From Ilex aquifolium (Eukaryota > Streptophyta > Magnoliopsida > Aquifoliales > Aquifoliaceae), in assembly GCA_951799425.1 (NCBI GenBank), contig OX637402.1, positions 21,651,844 through 21,715,843 of the forward strand: a stretch of DNA of 64,000 nucleotides, written 5' to 3'. Positions 1 through 10,957 of the stretch are shown here, one piece after another; within the stretch, counting starts at the first letter, position 1, and each line of letters starts with the position of its first letter. The position numbers were made by a program, and so were the translations under genes. The notes under the pieces are model-generated. The model saw nothing but the letters and a program-made list of their open reading frames with translations. It was not told where the DNA came from and made no database searches.

Positions 1-1733
1 AGCATGAATTGGATATGTAGAAATTACTTGTTTGTGATTTCTTGATAAATGTGGTTATTTGGGCATAATATGTGTTACAAATTTTGTGTCTTGAAGGTGT
101 TTGATAAAATGTCTATTTGGATTAAGTGTGTTATTTGCATTGATTATATTATAACATGCTTGAAATATATATATGGAAATGGTAGAGTGTTAAAGATGTA
201 ATCTTATGTTTAACACTTACATATGGTACTTGAAATGTGGGATATGAGTATTAAAAATTGTTAAAATCAATTCTAACATGAATTGGATATGTAGAAATTA
301 CTTGTTGTGATTTCTTGAGATATATGATGAAATTGGGCATTTTATGTATTTACATGATTTGGTGCTTTGAAGGTGTTTAATTAAATACCTATGTGGATTA
401 AATGTGTTATTTGCATTAAATATGTTATAACATACTTGAAATTTGATGTTGAAAAATGTTGATATATGCATATGATATATTGACATTGAAGTTGTTGATG
501 ATGGTTATATGCTTATGATGTAATTTACCATGAAAAATGTTGATTGGATATTTGAATTGTTCATAATGTGCTCATGACATATTGAACATGGTATTGTAAT
601 TGCAATTGAGATCCTAGTTGCATAATGACATGAAACGCAATTGTACATTTATATTGCATATGCATGGGTAACATCACATTTATGGGCGTTTGACATGATT
701 GTGGGTGTGGGTGTGTGTGCATGGTTTGATCAAATACTATTCTTGGTGAATGATACGTGGGCTCGGGATAGTTGGACTAAGGTTCAATTGAGTCGCACGG
801 TTTGTATTGAAAATAGAGTCGAAGTTAGCAAGAAGGGCTAGATTCTCTCTCGGGTGCAAGACCCGATGATTCGGATACGCACTTCGTTGGTATTGAGTTT
901 ATAAAGTGTGTCGGCATACGTGGAGTTATTGGTGGAAGTCCATTAATGCCGTGTCGGTTGGGTGCCCGTTAGTGTGAGTCCATAAATACCCACCCTAAGA
1001 AAGACCCGAGATTTAAAAAGGTCATTGGATGTGTAATATTAATGGCGGGGGCTTGAAATGCCTAGATTCATATGCATGGTATTGCATGTGTTGAGGGAGT
1101 CCGTAAAAGCTCGTGTTGAGTTGCATGTGTGAGTCTCATCTCATATCATAGCATGACAATGAGAATTCTATTGTTGAATTGTATATTCTTGAAAGGAGTG
1201 ATTGTTGCTTGTGAATTGCATGTGAGCATTTCATATGCATCTAGGTTGGGGAGTAGCCTCTTTAGGAGATATCTTATTGAGCATGACTCATCATTTATGG
1301 GAACAATATTTCAAGTGCAGGAGATGCGCCGGTGGCGGCTCTCATTCGGGCCCTCATTGATGAAGAAAAGCCGAAATGTGACTTTTAAACTATGCTTTTC
1401 TAAAACTAAGATGTCAATTAGTTTTTGGGTATGTAATGTATGTAAATTATTGTAATCGAATTCATATGGAATATTTTTAATGTAAAATTGCATATTGTTA
1501 TATGAGTATGGATAAATAGACCCGGTATAGTCAATATTGTATGATTGCACATGTTGTGTTTTGGGTAGAGCTCTCCGTACAAAAGAGACTCTGCCCGAAT
1601 TTTGTTAAGTTATGGATCCCGGTAAATGAGGCATAATGGCGTGGTATCGAGTTACACCGTATCCATGTGTATTCCGTGGGTTAATAGGTGATCAACGGAG
1701 TAATTACGGACACCCGAATTTTGGGGCGTCACA
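1..1733 (+). mobile_element. LTR-retrotransposon-derived sequence, probably Ty3/gypsy LTR
   Basis: No gene is seen here. The first 450 bases hold two diverged copies of one unit (about 3-175 and 277-445, spacing 274). The right end (about 1610-1733) reads like the end of a Ty3/gypsy LTR, finishing GGGGCGTCACA. Short open frames at 641-841, 1129-1455 and 1652-1900 have no recognisable domain and are taken as chance. The left boundary lies outside the window, so neither the second LTR nor a target duplication can be seen. Family assignment is inference. Confidence 0.4.
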
Positions 1734-2655
1734 GATGATTGGTGGGACCCGTTGTTGGCGAAAGTCCCATGCATAGTTGAGGGAGACAACGCATGTATGA
1801 GCATGTTGGACATGACCAGTGGGTTGATTGAAACCCCATGCATAGCCGAGGAAGGCAGCTCATGCATGAGCACGTTGGGCACAAGCAAGCAAGTAAGCAA
1901 GGTTAGCCGATGAGCTCGAATTGTGGGGCATTGCTAGCTTGGAAGACCAAGCCATGAGCTGGACATCACTTGGTACAAAGGCAAGGCGAATCAGGTGCTA
2001 TGGGTTTGCAAGGAAATCATGTGCACAACATATGAAATGGTTCCGAACAGTTGAGGCATGTGCACAACATAAGAGAAATTACTGACATGTGCACACAACA
2101 TGAACAACAGTTATGGGCAGTTGCTGGCTGGGTCAGCCAACAGTTGCAACCGCCCTTGCCATGATCAGCACATTGTGAGAGTGGTAGATGGACTCAACCA
2201 TGATCAGTAGGTTGAGAGAAGTTTTGTGGGCGAATCTGACTAGTGTCTTGCATTGCCTAGGCGATTGGGCTTGTAACCGCCACATTATATGCTATTTATA
2301 GGCATGCTAGGGTCTGCAGTGCAATAAAGAAAGTTTGTACACGTTTTGTAAGCATACCCCTAGCTGGTTTCCTTTAGGCTTGCTGAGAAGTAAAAAGTTT
2401 GGCCATTTAGCCTGTAGAGTTTATGTGTTGTTGTGAGTTTATGTGCTTACCCATATTCTGTTCGTGTGTGCATTTTTGTAAGTATTTGAGTGCATTGGCC
2501 GAGACTGCGTGTTGGATCCTAGTGTCATCACGAGACAAAATTCGAGTGAAAATTTGACCCCGTGACACCTAACTAGAGGGATGCAAACATCTCCTTGTCC
2601 CATCCAATCCTCCAGTTGGGTAAACAAATTGTCAAGTGTTGGCCTCATGGAACAA
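1734..2655. other. Intergenic stretch, LTR-like, no gene
   Basis: The sequence has two diverged copies of a phrase containing CCCATGCATAG (near 1769 and 1834). It also has a TATA-like motif (near 2293) followed by an AATAAAG signal (near 2322), the layout of an LTR promoter/polyadenylation region. I could not find paired LTRs or a target duplication. No coding region was recognised. Confidence 0.3.
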
Positions 2656-2984
2656 TTGAATTTAGGGAAATTTCATCCACACCCCTTCCGATTTTAAAAC
2701 TTCACTGTATTCCCTTCTGATTTATACTTTCAAATCAAAGATACCCCTTTAACGGTAATTTTTAACTCTGTCAGTACAAAAAGTAACCGTTTGACTATAA
2801 ATTTTTTGAAAATGTCAAAACTATCATTCCTTATGTAAATATACTAAAATGCCCTCAACAATTTTTCCACTATATATACCATACCTTTTGTTGTTTGTGA
2901 AGGTCCAAAACGATCTGGGGGGACTAAAGTCAGCCATTATTCTTCAACTCGTTCTCTACAGTGATTGATCACTACCTAAGTTGG

Positions 2985-3205
2985 TAAAAAAAAGAAAAAA
3001 AATTCTTGCAGATTTGTAAATGTTTTTCTTGTAGATTTTTTAAAATTTTTTCATGCAGTTTTTTATTTTTATTTTTTTTTCATGTTGATATTTTTAAATT
3101 TTTTTCATGTGATATTTTTAATTTTTTATGCAAATTTTTTTAATTTTTTTTTCATGCAGATAGGTTTTATTTTTTTCATGCAAATTTTTTAAAAATTTTT
3201 TCTTC
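2985..3205. repeat. T-rich degenerate tandem repeat
   Basis: A run of T-tracts is punctuated by TTTTTCATGCA or close variants at irregular 20-35 base spacing, inside the outer MULE-like element. It has no coding potential. Confidence 0.6.
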
Positions 3206-3499
3206 CAAAATACCCGTTAGACTCTTAAGTTATTAAGTCCATTTTCTTATAAGTTGTTGGGTGAGAGATATACTTTTTGGTTCCTTATTTTTTTATATTA
3301 CCTATGTTTCCTCTGTGGTATGTTTTTTGTTGTTCGTTATAATTTACAGGGTTTAAATTTATTTTATAGTTAAAAATAATTTTTCTATAATATAATTAAA
3401 ATCGATAAAATCAATGTCATAATTTTATTCATTTCTAACTTCTCTGCTATCGTCTGTCCTCCACAACGTCACCTGACCACTCTTCATACATCACCCTTC

Positions 3500-3965
3500 A
3501 TATATAAAATTTAAATATTATTTGATAAAATTTAATATTAATTAAATAAATTTGGTCTTAATATGATAAATTTAAATATTAATTTGGTTTTAATTTGATA
3601 AAATTAAATATTAATTCAGTATTGATTTGATAAAATTTAATGTTAATTGAATAAATTTAAATGTTGCTTTAATGAAATTGATTGTTCATTTGGTGTTAAA
3701 TTAAATAACTGAGATTAATTTGATAAGGTTAAATGTTAAATTAATAAAATTTAATATTCTATTTGATATATTAAATTTTAATTTAATAAAATTAAATGTC
3801 AATTTGATGTTGATTTGGTGAAATTAAATAATAATTTAATGTTAAATTAAAGAAATAATATTAATTTGATGAAATAAAATATTAAATTAATATAACTAAA
3901 TGCTAATTTGATAAAATTAAGCATCAATTTGTGCTGATTTGATTTGATGAGATGGAATGTTAATT
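3500..3965. repeat. AT-rich degenerate minisatellite
   Basis: Variants of a unit close to TTTGATAAAATTAAATGTTA repeat many times with a period of roughly 20-45 bases. The pattern resumes at about 5274-5345, beyond the nested element, which shows the array predates that insertion. Confidence 0.6.
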
Positions 3966-3969
3966 TAGT

Positions 3970-5050
3970 TTAAATTAAGGGTTTTTTAGGTATGGGTACA
4001 ATTTTTTAGACTTATTTAGGCAAAAGTGTATGGATAAGTTATTTATTCCATTAAGTACAATTTTTATAAAACTTTTTGTGTTTAGGTACAAAATTCAAAT
4101 GAATTAAAATCTTTTTTACCTAAACACCCTCCCTTAAATTATGCATTCTTAATTAGCAGTTATATATCTAATCAAATATGTAAAGATTTCATTAGATTCT
4201 TTCACTATCTCTCCCCTATTTTCTCTCCATCTCTCTCTCTTTCTCCTTTACTTTCCATATCTCTCCCCTATTTTCTCTCTATATCTATCATTGATAATTT
4301 ATTTTATTTTCAAATATGTAAATATTTGATTTATTTTTTCATCTCTCTCCCCTATTTTCTCTCTCTCCCCTTATTTTCTGTAACTATTTCTCTCTCTCTC
4401 TCTCCCTATTTTCTCTCTTTATTTATATCAACATTACAACAACATAATTATACTAATCAGTTACATCAATCAGTTACAATTGTCTTATAATACACCAAAC
4501 AGTTATTCATGCATTCTAATAAACCAAACAGTTACACCAAACAATTACACAAATTTATAATATCAACTCAATTTTTCATTCAATTATTTACATAAACTTA
4601 ATAGTTGCACTATTTAGTATCGCGACATCGTTACACCAATCATATATATCAAATTTAGTATAATGATAAAGTCTTTTGTGTAATGATAAACCCAATTTGG
4701 TGTATATAATTGATGTAACCATGTCGTGATACTAAATGGTGTAACTCTTTGATTTATGTAAATAACAAAATGACAAATTGAGTTGGTGTTGTAATTTCGT
4801 ATAATTGTTTAGTATAACTGTTTAGTTTATTAGAACACATGAGTAACTGTTTAGTGTATTTTAGGGTAATTGTAACTAATTGGTGTAACTGATTAGTATA
4901 ATTGTGTTGTGTAATATTGATATAAGGAGAGAGAAAAAGGGAGAGAATAAGGAAATAAGGGGAGGAGTGAGTGAGAGAGAAAAAAAAAATAAGGGGAGAG
5001 AGAGATGAAAAAATTAAATCAAATCTTTACATATTTAAAAAAAATTATCA

Positions 5051-5092
<42 letters not shown>

Positions 5093-5282
5093 GATAGAGA
5101 GAAAATAGGAAAGAGAGAGTGAAAGAGTAATGAAGAGAGAGGAGAGAGAGTAATGGAGTAATAAATACCCTTTTAGTCTTTTTTCAAAAAAATGCACTTA
5201 GGGCCAAATAAGTTTTTTTAATGTAGTTTAACTCAAATAAGTCTAAATTTTTGTACCGGCTTCTAAATTACCCTTAAATTAA
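3970..5282 (+). mobile_element. Foldback MULE-like element, copy A, with 9-bp TSD
   Basis: The element body is 3979-5273 (1295 bp), flanked by the perfect 9-bp duplication TTAAATTAA (3970-3978 and 5274-5282). The ends are imperfect inverted repeats that share GTACAA and TTTAGACTTATTT. The inverted symmetry runs through the whole body: a CT-rich left arm (about 4200-4420) faces a GA-rich right arm (about 4920-5150), and words on either side of about 4675 mirror each other. The transcript could therefore form one long hairpin. No protein is encoded. A second copy in reverse orientation lies at 57884-59042. Confidence 0.85.
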
Positions 5283-5592
5283 ATAAAAGACATTAATTAT
5301 TGATAAAATTAAATATTAAATTGATGAATCTAAAAGTTAATATAATAGAACTAAGATGGAGTGCATTGAAATTTCAGAATCACGAGGGAGTATTGTTAAA
5401 AATATGTTTATTTACAGAAGGTGTCATTGGATAAAATATTCATGGATATTTTTGTAAATTAACAATCGCCGTTAACGCCATAATCCGACAAACACTGGCA
5501 TACGGTGACAGTGAAGTTTTAAAATTGGGAGGGAGTGCCATTGAATTTAAACCTAAATACAAGGGTGTGAATGAAATTTTTCCTTGAATTTA

Positions 5593-5940
5593 ATGCATGC
5601 TAAAGTGACATTATTTTTATGTTCATTTACCATGATGCCCTTAATGGAGGCAATCTGGATAGTTAAAAGGAGACAATTTGATATATTATTCTGTAATTTT
5701 GTTGATAGGAAAGCTTATTCAACACCACTCATGGGTTATTAATTTAAGATCCACTTCAGAAGGATATATGGGTGAATTAACTACGGGCGATGAATTGAAA
5801 CCCTACTTTTGTCTTATCACATTTTTTTGAATCAAATGAAGGATTTGTAGGACCCGACAATTTTTGACCCAATCCAACCATGTAATCCTATTTTCCGGTG
5901 AAACAAACACCCCCTCCATGTACTACTACAGGCGAAGGGG
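5593..5940 (+). promoter_or_regulatory. Presumed promoter and 5' leader of the exonuclease gene
   Basis: This is the unique-looking stretch between the outer transposon and the first coding exon. No convincing TATA box or conserved motif was identified, so the assignment rests on position only. The transposon's right end lies about 350 bases from the start codon. Confidence 0.3.
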
Positions 5941-6350
5941 ATGATGTTAGAAGCCCCAATTATGGCTACTCATATTTACATTAACCTCAATCTCAGTTCC
6001 ACCGCTACTCTCTTCCTGCCTCTTTCTGTCTCATTTGCAAAGCCAAGAACCAAATCAAAGCCATTGAAGCTTAGACCTGTTGTTGCTTCTTCTTCTTCTT
6101 CGTATTCGTCTTCTTCGTGGTCTCAAAATCAAATAGTCGGTGGGCTATTGTTGCCACCAGACGAGGGCAACTACTCTAACAGCGAAAAACCCGGGAGGGT
6201 CTCACCAAGAAAGAAGAGAGAGAGGGTTTTCTTCTTGGATGTTAATCCTCTCTGTTACAAAGGAAGCACTCCAAGCTTGCACGCTTTTGCTCATTGGATT
6301 TCTCTTTTCTTCTCTCAGGTCAGCCACACTGACCCTGTCATTGCCGTAAG

Positions 6351-6399
<49 letters not shown>

Positions 6400-9300
6400 A
6401 TATATATATATATATATAATAAGATAGCTAAGTTTTTGAACTTATGGGGGTATATTTTCTCCCCAAATTTCACACTTTTTCGCTCAAATTTCACAAACCC
6501 AACACAAACACTCCACAACATAGCTGCACACACTCATTATATATACACACACTCATTGTATACACACTCCAACTGTACAAACACTAGTCACGGGGTATCG
6601 CTAGCGCGCACACACATACACACATATGTATGTATAACTGGTCTGAATGCAGTCAAAAAATAGACAGTTTTGTCATCTGCAACATGGTTAACATGATGTT
6701 GATTTCTTCCTTAATTTGCAGTGGGCCTAAATCTCGGTCTGTGCTAGTAGGTTTTGTTACAGTTCGATTCTGTAAGCATCTTTTTCTTTGACATGATACA
6801 TATGACACGGAGGTGTGCTCGTGTTATATGTGTGTATTTGGGAATACAGGTTTTTAGTTCACACACTGGAAAATGGAAGTTGTATGTTGTTTACTGCCTA
6901 TGACCTGTGTTGTTGTTTACCAGTTAGCGTTCATTTTCATCAATGCAAAATGGCTGCTATGAGAGAGAAATTCAAGGTTAATGGACTGATCTTGATGCTC
7001 TTGAACATTGAAATTAAGTGGTTAGTCTTGGGTTGTAAAGATAAATAACAGTCAATTTCATAAAGGTCAAAAAAATTATTTTATCTTGACACTTGAAGAA
7101 TTCTGTTTTCTGCTGAACATGAATTATGATTCACGTGTTTCAAAATCTTAAGTTATACAGGAAAATTTAATTACTCAATTGTATTGGCAATGTGCAAGTT
7201 AGATTTTTGGCAAACATTATTATAGGATAGTGGGAAACTGATACATAATGCTTATATCTCACACTAATGGCCAGCATTAGACCGGTAGTTAGTCCCATCT
7301 ATGTGTTAGTTTAAAAAAGAGAAAGCTCAATTTTTTGTTTTTGAAGACAAGCATAAAACCTATAAAACCCCAGGAAATTTAAAGCTAATTTAGTATCAAT
7401 GGTCTTCTTGATTTTCTTGTTTCCCAGAGGATTCACAGTTCAACACACCTTTAAGCAGATATGTTTTGTGAAAGATTAATTTATTTTGCCCCCCTGAAAC
7501 TATCTTAATATTTAGCTACTGCTTGGATTAGCAAGTTGATCAAGGTGCATATTTCAAATCCATTGGTAGCATGTGTACATGTCTGTCCCTATGAAAGTAT
7601 TCTCCAGGTTCTGGTTTTGCTTATGCCAAAATATTAAGTGTTATCAGAGAATTTTCACTCAGGCAAACCTATTTCTGTGGGACTTCTTTTAAAGCATGCA
7701 AAAGGGGATTTTTCATCTCAGCACCTTGCACCTTTGAATAGTGTGTCTTCTCCAACATCATCTATTTGCTTCAGTACTATTTCATTTCGATCACAAAGGG
7801 AAGTTTTGGGTTTAAAGTTCCAATATTAAAAAACCACCTTCCTCAATTTCTCTGAGAAGTTATTTTGGTAGGATATCAAATCTGACTGTCTATGCTCTTT
7901 TTGATTTTACCAATTTTTTATATCAGGATACTGCACTTATGGCATTATTTTCTGTATTGTAATTTCATAAACCAGTTATGCGCAGAATGGTCTGGATATG
8001 ACCTTTTGAACTCATTTATTGGTCTGTAGGTGATTGATGGCGAAAGATGTAATGAGTATCGCAGGCAGTTATTGCCATCGTATAAAGCACATAGGAGGAA
8101 ATTCTTACAGAAATTTTCGACTACACTGAGATCAAAGAGTCCTGTCAGAAGATCGCATCAAGTCATATCAGATGTTCTGGGGAAATGCAATGTGCCGGTG
8201 GGTGAACCTTCTTATTTATCACTCCTGGTTCTTTCTGATCGTATAATATAACTCCAACTTGTATTTCATATTGCATCTGCAATTGGTCGTTGCTCTTCCT
8301 GCACAACTTATGCTTTGTTAAGATTGGGAAAATATCACTCATCCACGTCTATATCTGTAAGGCGGACCAATTATAAGCATTTTGTTTTACTAAGATAAGG
8401 ATAATTAGTAAACTTAGATAACTAAAACTTAATACTCTTATCTTATCTTATGGCTTATAAGTAAAAAATGTCCACTAATAGGCACCAAAAGAAGGGGAGA
8501 CACAACCCATGTTACAGAGACATATGCAAGAGAGAATCTTCTACGTATACAGGAAGGTGCTAATCTCAAAAAATCTTTCGAAAGAATCTAAGGGCAAATG
8601 AAACATCTCCTTAAGTTGAAAATAAGATACACTCTGAAAATTATTTGCACTTTGGGAATAGGAAACTTTTCTCCCTCACACTAGTTCATATTTCTATACC
8701 TCTAAATACCTACTTTAAAAGTATAATGGAGCCACCTCCCATGCTGTACTACCTAACCCTCGAACATACCCACACTCCATGAGGCAGACCTTGGAATCGC
8801 CGAGACCAATAGGGGTAAACCCCATAACTTTTAAGAAACCCTCTGCTATGGTAATGGATCACTGACACGCTCTGCCGCATGTTATACATGCAACACGAAG
8901 TTTCCAGAATTTCCTATTTGTTTTCACACAATTAATGTTGAGAATACCTTCAGTCACTGCAATCTATTCAAAGAAGTCACCTTTAAAGGGGCCTTGATTT
9001 GTCCTTCATTTTGGATACACATTGATTTGTTTTACAAATTGGGGCATACTAATTATTGTGTGTTTAGCATATGTCTACTTATATTTATGAATCTGGCCAT
9101 GTGTGAGTGTGTGTTTGGGGGTGGGGGTGGGGGTACAGTTTCAACTTGGGTCCTAAGGAAGCTAGGAAACATGTTTTCCAGTTGATCATTCTGGACTGTA
9201 CAAATGAAAAGGACTGCCTCGAGCTTTCAGACTGCATGGACTCTGGGGAAAACAATTTGATGAAGTCATTGGTTTAGAACCTTTCTTTTGTTTTAATAGT

Positions 9301-10957
9301 TATTCAATGGTGGAGATGTATAAGAGTAATGTCATCAGGCCTTTCTAGCAGGGTTCAAAGTCTCGACTAATACTGATACAACTCGGCCATTCGGATTTGC
9401 CTCGGCACCTTCCGATCCAATACCAACTCATTTTCCATGTAAACGACAAGTCTAGGCCGAGTTGTTTCTTAGTTAACCCTAAGTTGTCCTAATCATCATC
9501 GTTGAATTGGTCGATACTCTTCAGTGATGCTGTGATATGACCTAAATCTCTCATTATGTTCCAATGTTTCTTCTATGTAGCATTTTGTGTGTATCACTCG
9601 ATATCATTTCACAACATCATGACCGCAGTCCTCATAAGTCAATGGCCAATACAGTGACTTTGGACCATGCTTTCTAGGATGGATTGCCCTTGTATCTTTA
9701 CCTAATAGTGAGCTACCAATTGCCACCCAAAACACTGCATAATTCTTTTCATGAGCAAATGCTATTGCACCTTATGGGCCACTGAGGATCTATACTTTCA
9801 ACACAATTTTTCTACATCATGAAAAAAAACTTTGGCCACAAATCAGCATTCAACATTACCATGAGTTAATTTAGCAAGGAAAAAGGTTAAAGATGTTATT
9901 GTTGATGGTTACATTTTAGACTTCAGTTAGGATTGCTATGCAGGTTGTGAGAATTGAAGCCTATGAAGCAGATGATGTTGTAGCTACGCTTGTAGGACAA
10001 GTTCTACAAAGGGGATATCGAGTTGTTATTGCCTCTCCTGATAAAGATTTTAAGCAGCTCATATCTGAAGATGTGCAAATTGTTATGCCTATGCCAGAGT
10101 TTGATAGATGGTCCTTTTATACCTTAAAGCATTACGTGGCTCAGTACAATTGTGATCCACAGTCTGATTTGAGTCTTAGTAAGTGTGCTACAATTCAAAA
10201 TTTTCAACCTTAAAGCTGCCATAACTTTTTATGATGTGGGTGCATAGATTTTATAAATTAGAGCTGTCCAGCATTTTGATTGCAGCCACATGTAAACTCA
10301 ACCACTAAATTAGAGCTGAGATAGGCCCAATGAAGACAAAACTCAAAAACAAAAAGGGACAAATGCAAGATTTCAGTACAATTTCAAGTCTGGGCCAATA
10401 AAAGGAGTTACAAAGTTAGTGAACCATCTGACCAGTTTCTATGATTTTTTCTAAATCAAGATGGCATTATGTAGGGTGCATTTTGGGTGATGAAGTTGAT
10501 GGTATTCCTGGGATTCAGCATGTGGTTACTGGTTTTGGGCGAAAAACTGCCCTAAAGCTCCTAAAAAAGCATGGTTCACTGGAAAATTTATTGAATGCTG
10601 CATCAGTAAGAACAGTGGGGAGACAATATGCACAAGATGCCCTTACAAAGCATGCTGATTACCTGCGAAGGAATTACAAAGTTCTTGCCCTGAGGAGGTA
10701 ATGTGTTTCCTTGATTTGCCTTCAAGACAATCACTTCTTCAATCTAATTCTCTGGTATCTGTTCCTTTCTCATTCCCAATTCTGGTACTAAATGTGCCTG
10801 GGCAACACCATTCAGGGATGTTGATGTTCATCTTCAGCCAGAGTGGTTGTCTGAGAGAGATACGCTGAATGATTCAGTAATTTTGTCCAACTTCATAAAT
10901 TCGTTGGGAGAAACCCAGTGTCTCAATCAGCAATATGGATCTTATCCAAATGGTTGA
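5941..10957 (+). CDS. 5'-3' exonuclease family protein (organellar Pol I-type 5' nuclease), 5 exons, 390 aa
   Basis: Exons: 5941-6345, 8030-8197, 9944-10178, 10475-10697, 10816-10957 (1173 bp, closes in frame; all GT-AG). The protein resembles the 5' nuclease domain of bacterial DNA polymerase I, which removes flaps and RNA primers using bound metal ions. Residues 1-95 are Ser/Thr/Lys/Arg-rich, like a plastid or mitochondrial transit peptide. The nuclease domain follows: FFLDVN with Asp100, VIDGE and the RRQLLPSYKAHR stretch (about 136-157), EADD (199-202), ASPDKDF (Asp224, Asp226), GDEVDGIPG (Asp275, Asp278), then a helix-hairpin-helix (GFGRKTALKLL). All expected acidic ligands are present, so it should be active. 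An in-frame Met at residue 8 (5962) may be the real start. Family: plant organellar 5'-3' exonucleases; the target organelle is inference. The gene stands alone on the plus strand. Confidence 0.92.
6354..6418. repeat. (CT)n-(TA)n compound microsatellite in intron 1
   Basis: About 21 CT units are followed by about 11 TA units, starting roughly eight bases after the intron 1 donor GTAAGC. It is likely to vary in length between individuals. Confidence 0.9.
9352..9625. repeat. Dispersed repeat in intron 2 of the exonuclease gene
   Basis: The sequence starts with GGTTCAAAGTCTCG and holds repeated CTCGGCC and GATA/TGAT words. It resembles the stretches at 33272-33580 and 51558-51830. The three look like diverged members of one repeat family, with GGTTCAAAG-like starts. 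No target duplication was defined here. Confidence 0.4.

Larger units (their letters stand above)
2656..5592. mobile_element. Outer MULE-like inverted-terminal element with 9-bp TSD, carrying a nested second element
   Basis: A perfect 9-bp direct repeat TTGAATTTA flanks the element (2656-2664 and 5584-5592). The element body is 2665-5583. Its left end begins GGGAAATTTCATCCACACCC, and the complement of its right end is GGAAAAATTTCATTCACACCC, an imperfect terminal inverted repeat. The interior has a T-rich stretch with recurring TTTTTCATGCA words (about 2985-3205) and a degenerate minisatellite (about 3500-3965, resuming 5274-5345). The element at 3979-5273 interrupts that minisatellite; without it the host would be about 1.6 kb. 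No transposase frame was found, so it is non-autonomous. Nine-base duplications are typical of Mutator-like elements; the superfamily call is inference from that. Confidence 0.75.

Noticed and set aside
5041..5090. GA repeat considered as a CRISPR or satellite array
   Set aside because: It is a simple dinucleotide run inside a transposon arm with no spacers.
5941..6663. 240-codon open frame taken as one exon
   Set aside because: It reads through the donor at 6346 into a CT/TA microsatellite. Splicing to 8030 restores the nuclease domain in phase.
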